In this document: piece after piece, positions 1-8,020 of the stretch | How the letters are laid out: each line of letters starts with the position of its first letter | How positions within the stretch are numbered: the first letter of the stretch is position 1 | From: Thioclava electrotropha | GTDB taxonomy: Bacteria > Pseudomonadota > Alphaproteobacteria > Rhodobacterales > Rhodobacteraceae | Direction of reading: 5' to 3' | NCBI RefSeq assembly: GCF_002085925.2 | Contig: NZ_CP053562.1 | Span: 972,001 to 1,036,000, forward strand | Length of the DNA stretch: 64,000 nt | Notes under the pieces: generated by a model | Database searches by the model: none | The model's input: the letters and a program-made list of their open reading frames with translations, nothing else | Told to the model about the DNA's origin: nothing | Position numbers and translations under genes: made by a program

Positions 1-316
1 GGGCGTGGTGCGCACATCCCGGTGACCGGGCCGATTTCAGACGCGGCCGCGTTCGTTTGCGAGAAAACGTGAGGGGATATTGAACGCGCATCCCGCGGCC
101 TTTGTTCCTTGACGATAACGTGCGGTAGCGGGCGGTTGCTGGCCCCGACTGCGGCCCTACCGTCAACCTACGCCACCCCGAATGCGTGAAAGCGTCACGA
201 TTATGACGAAGGCAGCCACGACCCGACCGCTCCATCCGCGCGATTGCGCGGGGATTGAGGGTCACTGCGCATGGCTGTTGCTTACGCTCCGTTTTTAGCC
301 CCGGGAGGAGGATGCC
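1..316. other. Intergenic region upstream of the sugar dehydrogenase operon
   Basis: No convincing complete gene is visible. Frame 1 is open from the window edge to a TGA at 70-72 and could be the last 23 codons of a gene lying outside the window, but this is too short to judge. A short inverted repeat, CGTGA-N5-TCACG, lies at 185-199 and could be a regulator site. A strong ribosome binding site (GGGAGGAGG) ends a few bases before the ATG at 317. No clear sigma-70 promoter is visible. Confidence 0.5.
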
Positions 317-1033
317 ATGAGCCTCGACCGCAGACATTTCCTGATCGCCCTGGCAGGCACCGTGCCACTTGCAAGTTTGACACCCGGTTTCGCCCGCGCC
401 GCCGATAGCGCCGCGCCCAGCGATGCCTTTCTTTCCGTGAGCCGCGCGATCTGCGGCAATGACAGCCTCTCGAAGGAAACCGCCGCGCGGATCGAGAAGC
501 TTCTGGCCGGCGCCGATGCAGGCTTTGCCGGCAAGCTGGACGGCCTCGCAAAAGCGTTCGACGGCAAGGACCGCGCCGCCGCGATCGACGGGCTGAGCGA
601 CGACCAGACCACCTTCGCGCTGAACATCGCGAAGCCGTGGTATCTCGGGTTCACCGGCTCCCCCTCCGCGCGCATCCTGAAAGACGATGCTGAATTCGCG
701 ACCTTCCTCGAGGCGCAGGCCCTGACGAAGGTGAGCGACATCGTACCCCTGCAGACTTACCCCTCCGGCGGGGCAGGCTGGTGGGAAGCGGTGCCCGAAG
801 GTGTCGATGCCTCGGACCTTCCCGAGGAGGCCACGAGCTGGGAGTACCAGCCGAAATCCAGCTACGAGCTGCAAGTTCCCGATCCGGCATGGCTGGCCTA
901 TGCCAAGGGCGAGGCCGACAGCGTCGACGCCGCCCGCAAAGCGCAAGGCGCGGACAGCGGAGACGGCTCCCGAGGTGCCAGTGGCTCGCCGAACCCCGCA
1001 TCCAATTCCGACTCCCAGCAGGAGGCACAGTAA
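317..1033 (+). CDS. Tat-exported small subunit of a membrane-bound FAD sugar/polyol dehydrogenase
   Basis: The 238-residue product begins with a twin-arginine signal (DRRHFLIALAG, Arg5-Arg6) and an Ala-x-Ala cleavage region near residue 27. The middle carries a segment of the type PLQTY...GGAGWW, typical of the small chaperone/export subunits of sorbitol, fructose and gluconate dehydrogenases (FAD-SLDH family). In that family the small subunit carries the FAD subunit out through the Tat system. The last 45 residues are Ser/Gly/Asn-rich and probably disordered. The stop codon overlaps the start of the GMC subunit gene (TAATG at 1031-1035), and a tri-heme cytochrome follows, giving the order small-large-cytochrome. 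The sugar substrate cannot be read from the sequence. Confidence 0.85.
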   Translation: MSLDRRHFLIALAGTVPLASLTPGFARAADSAAPSDAFLSVSRAICGNDSLSKETAARIEKLLAGADAGFAGKLDGLAKAFDGKDRAAAIDGLSDDQTTFALNIAKPWYLGFTGSPSARILKDDAEFATFLEAQALTKVSDIVPLQTYPSGGAGWWEAVPEGVDASDLPEEATSWEYQPKSSYELQVPDPAWLAYAKGEADSVDAARKAQGADSGDGSRGASGSPNPASNSDSQQEAQ

Positions 1034-2628
1034 TGGCTGATTTCGATGCAGACGTGATTGTGGTCGGGTCGGGCTCGCTCGGCGGTCTGGCCGCGCAGCA
1101 GATCGCACAGGCGGGCCATTCGGTGATCGTGCTGGAGGCAGGCCCCGACATCCCCGATTGGAAAGTCACCGAGAACTGGCGCAACTCGCCGCGCAAGAAC
1201 AACTTCAACGATCCCTTCGGCGATGTGCCCTATGCGCCCAACAGCTTCACGCCGGGCTATGTCGATCCGCATCTGACCGGCGGGCTGGATGTGTTTCCCG
1301 GCACGCTGCGGGTGTTGGGCGGTACGTCGCGGCACTGGACGGCGGCGACGTGGCGGCTCTTGCCCGAGGACATGGCAATGCACTCGACCTATGGCATCGC
1401 CGAGGACTGGCCGATCAGCTACGACGATCTGGAGCCCTTCTACACGCAGGCCGAATACGAGATCGGCGTGAACGGCCAGAAAGGCTTCGACGAGAGCGGT
1501 CTGGGCAAGGGCGAGACCTATCCGCCGCGCTCGAAACCCTATCCGCTGCCGCCCGAGGCGAAACCCTATGCGACCCAGAGGTTGCAGCAGCAGGTGGCGT
1601 CGATGGGGTTCCGCGTCGATATCGCGCCCTCGTCACGGCTGTCGCAACCCTACGATAACCGGCCCGCCTGTATCGGCAACAATATCTGCAACTGGAACTG
1701 CCCGATCGGTGCGAAGCATTCGGGCTATCACGTGGTTCAGAAGATCCGCGATCTGGGCGTCGAGATCCGCACGCAGGCCATCGTCGACAAGATCGAGACC
1801 GGCGACAACGGCAAGATCACGGCGCTCTCCTATATCAATCCCGAAGGCGACCGCACGCGACTGACCGCGAAGATGTTCGTGATCGCCGCGCATGGCTATG
1901 AGACGCCGAAGCTCCTGTTGATGAACGATCTCGCGAACAGCTCCGACATGGTCGGGCGGCGGCTGATGATCCACCCGACGATCGACATGACATGGCTTTC
2001 GCCCGAGCCCTACTGGACCGGGCGCGGCCAGAATATTCACGGTGCGATCATGCAGCGCCGCGCGCTTCCCGACCGCGACAAAGTGCCATCGACGCGCTAC
2101 GACCTGCTCAATGCGCCACCCGAGGAAGGCATCGCCCAGGGGCTGTTGAAGGACGGCACGCTCGGCCCCGAGCTCGACGCGAAGATCCGCGACCACTCGG
2201 CCCGCGTTTTCACCGCCGAGGCGCTGACCGAAGACCTTCCCGATCCCGCGAACCGGATCGAGGTGAATCCCTCGTGGACCGACGCCGTGGGGCTGCCCGG
2301 CATCAAACTGACCTACAAGCTCTCGGATTACACCAAGGCGAACCTGCCGCGGCTGATGGAGGATTACGCGCGCTTTCTGCAGGCGACCGGCGGCACCCGC
2401 GTCTCCGCGCCCGAGAAGTTTATTTGCCAGCAGCACGTGATGGGCACGACAGTCATGGGCAGCAAGGCCGAAGAGGCGGTCTGCGACGCCGATCTGCGCT
2501 GTTTCGACCACGAGAACCTGTTCCTTGTGACGACCGGCGTGATGCCGACGGCGGGCGGGGTGAACCCGACGCTGACCGGCATGGCGCTTGCGATCCGTGC
2601 GGGCCAGACCATCGCGAAGGAGCTTTGA
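1033..2628 (+). CDS. GMC-family FAD dehydrogenase, catalytic subunit (sugar/polyol/gluconate type)
   Basis: This 531-residue GMC oxidoreductase has an N-terminal dinucleotide motif (VVGSGSLGG, about residues 11-19) followed by VIVLEAGPD. C213, C219 and C223 lie in CIGNNICNWNC, the arrangement that binds a [3Fe-4S] cluster in FAD-dependent glucose dehydrogenases. The C-terminal half has the GMC catalytic pattern, with His in QQHVMGTTVMG and Asn in GGVNPTLTGMALA. There is no signal peptide, so export presumably depends on the Tat signal of the preceding small subunit. It probably oxidises a sugar, polyol or sugar acid in the periplasm and passes electrons through the Fe-S cluster to the cytochrome encoded next. 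The ATG at 1033 overlaps the upstream stop by one base, implying translational coupling. Confidence 0.9.
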   Translation: MADFDADVIVVGSGSLGGLAAQQIAQAGHSVIVLEAGPDIPDWKVTENWRNSPRKNNFNDPFGDVPYAPNSFTPGYVDPHLTGGLDVFPGTLRVLGGTSRHWTAATWRLLPEDMAMHSTYGIAEDWPISYDDLEPFYTQAEYEIGVNGQKGFDESGLGKGETYPPRSKPYPLPPEAKPYATQRLQQQVASMGFRVDIAPSSRLSQPYDNRPACIGNNICNWNCPIGAKHSGYHVVQKIRDLGVEIRTQAIVDKIETGDNGKITALSYINPEGDRTRLTAKMFVIAAHGYETPKLLLMNDLANSSDMVGRRLMIHPTIDMTWLSPEPYWTGRGQNIHGAIMQRRALPDRDKVPSTRYDLLNAPPEEGIAQGLLKDGTLGPELDAKIRDHSARVFTAEALTEDLPDPANRIEVNPSWTDAVGLPGIKLTYKLSDYTKANLPRLMEDYARFLQATGGTRVSAPEKFICQQHVMGTTVMGSKAEEAVCDADLRCFDHENLFLVTTGVMPTAGGVNPTLTGMALAIRAGQTIAKEL

Positions 2629-2629
2629 G

Positions 2630-4003
2630 ATGCGTGTTCTGATCCTGGCCACCGCCGCCTTCGCCGCGATCTCCCCGCTTGCGGCGAATGCGCAATCGGG
2701 CTCCGATGCTTCGGCAGGCGAGCTCGTGAAGCGCGGCAAATACCTCGCCATCGCGGGGGATTGCTCCTCCTGTCACGCGGAGAATTTCTCGGGCGGCGAG
2801 AAGATCGAAAGCCCTATCGGCGCGATCTATGCGCCCAACATCACGCCCGACCAGAAGACCGGGATCGGCGACATGACCGAGACCGAATTCGAAGGCGCCC
2901 TGCGTCGCGGCAAGTCCGACACGTGGCTTTATCCCGCGATGCCTTACACCCATTACACCGGCCTGACCGATGCCGATGTGAAAGCGCTCTGGGCCTATTT
3001 CAAGCAGGTCAAACCCGTCGAGAACGAGGTGCCCGAGACCGATCTGGGCTTTCCCTTCGTGCGTCCGGCGATGATGGGCTGGAACACGCTGTTCCTCGAC
3101 AAGGGCCATCCGCCCGGCGCGGTGGATGTCGCGGGCGATCAGCTTCAGCGCGGGCGCTATCTGGTGGAGACGCTGGAGCATTGCTCCTCCTGCCACAGCC
3201 CGCGCGGGACGCTGATGCAGGAGGATACCAGCAAACACCTCGCCGGGGGGATGCTGAACGGTTGGTATGCGCCGAACCTCACGCCGTCTGACAAAGGCGG
3301 TCTGGGCGACTGGAGCGAGGCCGATATCGTGGCCTATCTCAGCAAGGGCCGAAATGCGCACGCCGTCGCGGGCGGCGAGATGGGGCTCGTGGTCTCGCGC
3401 TCCACCTCGAAGCTGTCGAGCGACGACCTCACGGCGATTGCGAAATACCTGAAGGCTGTGAAGCCGGTCGACACGCAGCCCGAGGCCAGCGGACCCGACG
3501 GTCAGGCGACGCTCGACCTTGCCGCGCTCGAGGTGCCCAACGGCGATTGGCAATCCGTGGTCGGCCACGACACGACAGACGGGGCGACGCTCTATCAAGG
3601 TGCTTGTGCGACCTGCCACGGGATGAATGGGCAGGGGACCGCCGCGCCACCGCTGTCCGAGATCTCCGACGTGCGCGCGGCGAATGCGGCAAATGTCGTG
3701 CAGGTGATCGCGCATGGGATCAACATGCCGGGCGATGCGCGCCACGTCGCCATGCCGGGGTTCCAGCGCACGATGAGCGACGCGCAGATCGCTTCGGTTG
3801 CGAGCTATGTCCGCACCAATTTCGGCGGCGTCGACGGCGAGGTGACCAAAGGCAGCGTCGCCACTATCCTGAGCGGCAAGCAGCAGGTCAGTTGGATCAT
3901 CGCGAACGCCGCGCAGCTGGCTTGGGCGGCGATCGCCGTGGCGGTGCTTCTGGTACTGGCGCTGATCGGTTGGGCCGTGATGCGGACGCGGCGCAGGGCC
4001 TGA
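2630..4003 (+). CDS. Tri-heme membrane cytochrome c subunit of the dehydrogenase
   Basis: The 457-residue product has a Sec signal peptide (about residues 1-21) and three c-type heme sites: CSSCH at 45-49, CSSCH at 185-189 and CATCH at 326-330. One C-terminal transmembrane helix (about 430-450) is followed by RTRRRA on the cytoplasmic side. This is the layout of the cytochrome subunit of membrane alcohol, sorbitol and gluconate dehydrogenases, which hands electrons to ubiquinone. The start at 2630 is one base after the upstream TGA, making it the third gene of the operon. A weaker in-frame start at 2588 would lie inside the GMC gene and would spoil the signal peptide. Confidence 0.9.
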   Translation: MRVLILATAAFAAISPLAANAQSGSDASAGELVKRGKYLAIAGDCSSCHAENFSGGEKIESPIGAIYAPNITPDQKTGIGDMTETEFEGALRRGKSDTWLYPAMPYTHYTGLTDADVKALWAYFKQVKPVENEVPETDLGFPFVRPAMMGWNTLFLDKGHPPGAVDVAGDQLQRGRYLVETLEHCSSCHSPRGTLMQEDTSKHLAGGMLNGWYAPNLTPSDKGGLGDWSEADIVAYLSKGRNAHAVAGGEMGLVVSRSTSKLSSDDLTAIAKYLKAVKPVDTQPEASGPDGQATLDLAALEVPNGDWQSVVGHDTTDGATLYQGACATCHGMNGQGTAAPPLSEISDVRAANAANVVQVIAHGINMPGDARHVAMPGFQRTMSDAQIASVASYVRTNFGGVDGEVTKGSVATILSGKQQVSWIIANAAQLAWAAIAVAVLLVLALIGWAVMRTRRRA

Positions 4004-4012
4004 CGCCGCACC

Positions 4013-5284
4013 TCACGCGGCAGGCAGATCGACCCGCGTATGATGTCCGTCCGCGCGCATCTCGAAGCTGAGCGTGCCGCTCAGACGGGTCAGCGCGTCG
4101 TGCGCAATCGAAAGGCCGAGGCCAGAGCCATTCGCATCCGCGCCCTTGCCCTTGACGAATTTCTGCCCCGCCTGCTGCGCGATTTCGGGCGGCAGGCCCG
4201 GCCCGTGGTCGTGTATGTCGACCAAAAGCGCAGCGCCGGAGGTGGTCACGCTGACCTTGATCGCCGCGCCGTCCGGGCTCGCCTGCACCGCGTTCTCGAT
4301 CAGGTTGCGCAGGGCGAGCGACAGAAGCAGCGGGTCGTCTTCCACCGTCGGCGCGTCCGGCGCGCTATAGAGTTCCAGCGTCACGCCGCGCCGCGTGGCC
4401 AGCCCCGCCAGATCGCCGAGCACCTGCCGCAGGAGCCCGTTCAGCTCCACCGACGTGGCACGCGCCTCGCGACTGTCCACCTGCGCCAGATCGAGAAGTT
4501 GGCGCACCATCCGGTCGGTCCGGTCCACCGAGGTCGAGATCGCGGCGAGCGCGTGTTCGCGCGTGTCGGTATCGGGCGCGTGGCGCGCGATATGGGCCTG
4601 CGTCTTCAGCCCGGCGAGCGGCGTTTTCATCTCATGCGCGGCATAGGCGATGAATTCCCTTTCGCGTCCGCGCGCCGCAGCCAGACGCGCCAGAAGGTCG
4701 TCGAGCGCGCCTGCGAGCGGGCGGATTTCGCGCGGCTGTCGCGCGGTGCCGGGCAGGGCGCGTAGATCCTCGCTCGGCCGCGCGTCCAGATCGCGGGCGA
4801 ACCGATCGAGCGGTGCCAGACCGCGCGAGATCGCAAACCAGATCAGCCCCCACATCACCGGGAGGATCACCAGCGCGGGCCAGAGGAACCCCTCTATCAC
4901 ATCGCGCACCAGCCGGTTGCGCATCGCGAGACTGTCGCCCACCGTGACCTGCCCGCCCAGATCGGGATCGATGATCGTGTAGACCCGCAGGTCCTTGCCG
5001 TCGCGTGTCACATCGCGGAAGCCGGTCGCATCGGCGGGCACCAGCTGCGCGCGCGGCGCCCCGTTCGAGCGTCCGACGAGCCCTTGAGTGAAAGACCAAA
5101 TCTGGCAGAATTGCTGATGTTCGTAACTCTCGTCATGCGACAGCGTGATCTGTGCGGGACCGTCCCGGTTCAGCGCAATCTGGTTTTTCGAGACCAGCGA
5201 CGAGACCATCCGCGCCGCCTCCACCAGTCGCGCATCGAGCACCCGCGTCACCTCGGCGCGGGTGGAATTCTCGATCCAGAACAT
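4013..5284 (-). CDS. Two-component sensor histidine kinase (QseC/PmrB/TctE type)
   Basis: An inner-membrane sensor kinase. A periplasmic sensing segment is followed by a second membrane helix near VILPVMWGLIWFAIS and a HAMP-like stretch. The phospho-acceptor box is AAHEMKTPLAGL, the N box NLIENAVQASPDG and the G box DHGPGLPPE. The coordinates begin at the first in-frame ATG, but that ATG lies inside the first membrane helix. The reading frame continues upstream as ISLRLRLFLILTGATLAVWL, which is the expected kinase N-terminus, yet no ATG, GTG or TTG precedes it. A good Shine-Dalgarno sits 8 nt before an ATC at 5350-5348, so translation may really begin there (445 residues). The gene overlaps the end of its response regulator gene. 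The divergently transcribed dsbD operon is a likely target of the system. Confidence 0.85.
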   Translation of the reverse strand: MFWIENSTRAEVTRVLDARLVEAARMVSSLVSKNQIALNRDGPAQITLSHDESYEHQQFCQIWSFTQGLVGRSNGAPRAQLVPADATGFRDVTRDGKDLRVYTIIDPDLGGQVTVGDSLAMRNRLVRDVIEGFLWPALVILPVMWGLIWFAISRGLAPLDRFARDLDARPSEDLRALPGTARQPREIRPLAGALDDLLARLAAARGREREFIAYAAHEMKTPLAGLKTQAHIARHAPDTDTREHALAAISTSVDRTDRMVRQLLDLAQVDSREARATSVELNGLLRQVLGDLAGLATRRGVTLELYSAPDAPTVEDDPLLLSLALRNLIENAVQASPDGAAIKVSVTTSGAALLVDIHDHGPGLPPEIAQQAGQKFVKGKGADANGSGLGLSIAHDALTRLSGTLSFEMRADGHHTRVDLPAA

Positions 5285-5322
5285 GGCGGACAGCCAGACG
5301 GCCAGCGTCGCGCCGGTGAGGA

Positions 5323-6018
5323 TCAGGAAGAGGCGGAGGCGGAGCGAGATGGCGAGGTCTCCTCTGGGCGCAGGCGGTAGCCGATGCCGCGCAGGGTTTC
5401 GATGAAATCGCGCCCGAGCTTGGCGCGCAGATGGTGGATATGGACTTCGACGGCGTTGCTCTCGACTTCCTCATCCCAGCCGTAGAGCCGGTCTTCGAGG
5501 TCCGATTTCGCGAGCACCCGTCCGGGGCGTTCGGCCAGCGCCTGCAACACCGCGAATTCGCGGCGCGAGAGTTTCAGCGGCTGGCCGTTGAAGGCCGCGC
5601 TGCGGGTGCCGGGGTCGAGCTCGAGCCCGGCATGGGAAATCTGCGCCGCCGCCCGCCCGTCCGACCGACGCGAAAGGGCGCGCAGCCGGGCGGCCAGCTC
5701 GTCCAGATCGAAGGGCTTGCCGAGATAGTCATCCGCGCCTGCATCCAGCCCCGCGACCCGGTCCTCGACCTGATCGCGCGCGGTCAGCAGCAGGACCGGC
5801 AGCCCGGCGCGGCCCGCGCGCAATTCGCGCAGCAGATCGAGCCCGGAGCCATCGGGCAGCATCAGGTCCAGCACGAGCGCGCGATATTCCGCCCCCGCCA
5901 GCGCCGCGCGCGCATCTTCGAGGCAGGACACGACATCGGCGGTGAACCCGGCCATGCCGAGCCCGACCCGCAGGCCGTCCGCCAATATGCTGTCATCTTC
6001 GACGACGAGTATGCGCAT
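5323..6018 (-). CDS. OmpR-family response regulator (PmrA/QseB type)
   Basis: This 231-residue regulator has a receiver domain with acidic residues Glu8 and Asp9, the phosphorylated Asp51 in VLDLMLPDGSG, and the conserved Lys in YLGKPFD. A C-terminal winged helix carries LSRREFAVLQAL and ESNAVEVHIHHLRAKLG. The start at 6018 was chosen because GAAGGAG lies just upstream and MRILVVEDD is the canonical beginning; longer frames upstream lack both. The kinase gene overlaps its end. The divergent region upstream contains a perfect CTTAAG-N5-CTTAAG repeat, matching the PmrA/QseB box of related regulators, so it probably controls its own promoter and the divergent dsbD operon. Confidence 0.93.
   Translation of the reverse strand: MRILVVEDDSILADGLRVGLGMAGFTADVVSCLEDARAALAGAEYRALVLDLMLPDGSGLDLLRELRAGRAGLPVLLLTARDQVEDRVAGLDAGADDYLGKPFDLDELAARLRALSRRSDGRAAAQISHAGLELDPGTRSAAFNGQPLKLSRREFAVLQALAERPGRVLAKSDLEDRLYGWDEEVESNAVEVHIHHLRAKLGRDFIETLRGIGYRLRPEETSPSRSASASS
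5348..5365 (-). promoter_or_regulatory. Ribosome binding site followed by ATC at the expected kinase start
   Basis: On the minus strand AGAGGAG (5365-5359) is followed by an 8-nt spacer and ATC (5350-5348), then codons for SLRLRLFLIL. The spacing and the downstream protein sequence are those of a genuine start, but the codon is ATC rather than ATG. Either initiation is non-canonical or there is a base change or sequencing error at 5348. Confidence 0.55.
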
Positions 6019-6052
6019 CTTTTCTCCTTCGCGGCGGATACACCGCACGAAT

Positions 6053-6069
6053 CTTAAGACTGACTTAAG
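6053..6069. promoter_or_regulatory. PmrA/QseB-like box (CTTAAG-N5-CTTAAG)
   Basis: Two CTTAAG hexamers at 6053-6058 and 6064-6069 are separated by ACTGA, an 11-bp repeat period as expected for a head-to-tail OmpR-family dimer. The pattern matches the known YTTAAK-N5-YTTAAK consensus of PmrA/BasR-type regulators. It lies between the divergent response regulator (start 6018) and dsbD (start 6092), so it can serve both promoters. Binding by this regulator is inferred. Confidence 0.65.
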
Positions 6070-6091
6070 CTTCGCCCGCGATCCGGCCAAC

Positions 6092-8020
6092 ATGAACGCA
6101 AAGGCTCTTTCCCGTCTATCGCTGCGCGCCCTCTGGGGCGTGTTTCTGATCTCGTTGCTACTGCCCGGCCTCGCTGCGGCGCAAAGCTTTGATCTTCTGA
6201 AGCCCAAGGGAGGCAGCGGTCCGCTGTCGCCCGAAGAGGCATTTCAGGTCGAGACCGAGTGGCAGGATGACGGAACGCTCGCGGTCTCCTTCGACATCGC
6301 GCCGGGCTATTACCTCTATCGCGAGCACTTGACGGTCAGCGCCGAGGGTGGCCATGCGCCCGTCATCGAGACGCAGCCGGGCGAGATGAAGGACGATCCG
6401 AATTTCGGCACGGTCGAGGTCTGGCACGATCATACCGAGGCGGTGGTGAGCGACATTACCGGGCCCTTCACGCTGCACTGGCAGGGCTGCGAGGAAAAGG
6501 GGCTGTGCTACCCGCCGCAAAGCCGCGAGATCGTGCCGCCGGGTGGGGCTGCGACTGCGTCTGCATCCGGCGCGACGCAATCGAACCAGGCCGCCGGGGT
6601 GCCGGATTATGCGCAGAGCGCCGCGCCGTCCGAGCCTGCCGCGACTTCCGAGGCTGATACTCCCACGCCTCCCGCATCCGCCTCCAAGGGCGACGGAAAC
6701 AGCCTGAGCCTCTCCTCGGATGACGGCCTCGTCGCGGGGATCGCGGCGAAGGGCGGTTGGGCTCTGGTCGTGGCGTCCTTCTTCGGCTTCGGTCTGCTTC
6801 TGGCTTTCACGCCTTGCGTGCTGCCGATGGTGCCGATCGTCGCCGGGATGCTTGGCGCGCAAGGCAAAGACCTGACGCCCGCGCGCGGATTGGCGCTGAC
6901 CGGGACCTATGTGCTGGCGATGGCCGTGGCCTTCGGGCTTCTCGGCATCGTGGCGGCGTGGTCGGGGCAGAACCTGCAATTCCTGATGCAGGCCCCTGCG
7001 ACGGTGATCGCGCTGGCGCTGCTGTTCGCCGTCCTCGCGCTGTCCTCCTTCGGCCTGTTCGAGCTGCGCCTGCCGCAGGCGCTGACCAACAAGGTGAGCT
7101 CCGTGCAGGGGCCGCGCGGCACGCTGGCGGGAGCGGCGATCCTCGGCTTCACATCGACGCTGATCGTCGGGCCGTGTGTGACCGCTCCGCTGGCCGGTGC
7201 CTTCCTCTATATCGCGCAGACGGGCGATGCGGGGCTCGGAGCTTCGGCGCTGTTTGCGCTGGGGCTGGGGCAGGGCGTGTTGCTGATGGCCGTGGGCCTC
7301 TTCGGCTCGGCGATCCTACCGCGCATGGGCGAATGGATGGTCGGCGTGAACCGCGCCTTCGGTTTCGTCTTCCTTGGCGTCGCGATCTGGCTCTTGAGCC
7401 GCGTCGTCGCGGGGCCTGCGATCCTCGCGCTTTGGGCGCTGCTGCTGATCGGCGCAGGCGTGGCCCTGGGCGGTCGCGACCGGTTCGGACCGGAAAGCTC
7501 GGGCCTGCGCCGCGTGGGCGGCGCGCTGGGTGTCGCGGCGCTGCTGGCCGGTGCGCTCGAAGGTATTGGCGCGGCGAGTGGGGCTGCCGATCCGCTGCGC
7601 CCCCTCGCGCCCTTCACCGCAGGCCAGACTGTCATGGCCGCCACGCCGGACGTGCTGACGGAGGATGACTTCGCCCATGTCGAGACGCCCGAAGCGCTCG
7701 ATGCGGCGCTTGCCGCGGCAAAGGGCGCGCCGGTGATGCTGATCACCACGGCCGAATGGTGCACCGAATGCGCCACCATCGCGCGCGAGGTGATCCCCGA
7801 CCCTCAGGTGCAGGCGGCGTTGCGCCACGTCACGCCCATCGCGGTCGATGTGACCAAGACCGGCGCGCCGCAGCAGGCGCTCCTCAAGCAGTTGGGCGTG
7901 ATCGGCCCGCCGACGCTGATCTTCCTCAGCCCCGACCATTCGGAGGCGCAGGGCACCCGGCTGATCGGGGATGTAACCGCGCCGAAACTCACGACCTCGC
8001 TTTCGGAGATCGCTCAATGA
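6092..8020 (+). CDS. dsbD: Thiol:disulfide interchange protein DsbD (or ScsB-like)
   Basis: The 642-residue product carries reductant from cytoplasmic thioredoxin across the inner membrane. Its domains, in order, are: signal peptide ending at LAAA; periplasmic alpha domain with the Cys pair in QGCEEKGLCYPP; Ser/Pro/Ala linker (about 155-205); a multi-helix core with the reactive cysteines in FTPCVLPMVP and GPCVTAPLAG; and a C-terminal thioredoxin domain with the active site WCTEC. The length is close to that of classical DsbD. No good ribosome binding site precedes the ATG at 6092, but it gives the best signal peptide. The gene overlaps the L,D-transpeptidase gene by ATGA. The PmrA-like box lies 22 bp upstream. 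Confidence 0.93.
   Translation: MNAKALSRLSLRALWGVFLISLLLPGLAAAQSFDLLKPKGGSGPLSPEEAFQVETEWQDDGTLAVSFDIAPGYYLYREHLTVSAEGGHAPVIETQPGEMKDDPNFGTVEVWHDHTEAVVSDITGPFTLHWQGCEEKGLCYPPQSREIVPPGGAATASASGATQSNQAAGVPDYAQSAAPSEPAATSEADTPTPPASASKGDGNSLSLSSDDGLVAGIAAKGGWALVVASFFGFGLLLAFTPCVLPMVPIVAGMLGAQGKDLTPARGLALTGTYVLAMAVAFGLLGIVAAWSGQNLQFLMQAPATVIALALLFAVLALSSFGLFELRLPQALTNKVSSVQGPRGTLAGAAILGFTSTLIVGPCVTAPLAGAFLYIAQTGDAGLGASALFALGLGQGVLLMAVGLFGSAILPRMGEWMVGVNRAFGFVFLGVAIWLLSRVVAGPAILALWALLLIGAGVALGGRDRFGPESSGLRRVGGALGVAALLAGALEGIGAASGAADPLRPLAPFTAGQTVMAATPDVLTEDDFAHVETPEALDAALAAAKGAPVMLITTAEWCTECATIAREVIPDPQVQAALRHVTPIAVDVTKTGAPQQALLKQLGVIGPPTLIFLSPDHSEAQGTRLIGDVTAPKLTTSLSEIAQ

Noticed and set aside
1..72. 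Open frame 1 at the window edge as the tail of a gene
   Set aside because: Only 23 codons are visible, with no recognisable motif; it cannot be separated from chance in GC-rich DNA.
1633..2751. Long minus-strand open frame opposite the GMC dehydrogenase
   Set aside because: It is the antisense shadow of a well-supported gene, has an Arg/His-rich product and no motif. The same applies to long antisense frames at 14229-16213, 38773-39504, 40278-41243, 41326-43293, 52757-54007 and 55044-58581.
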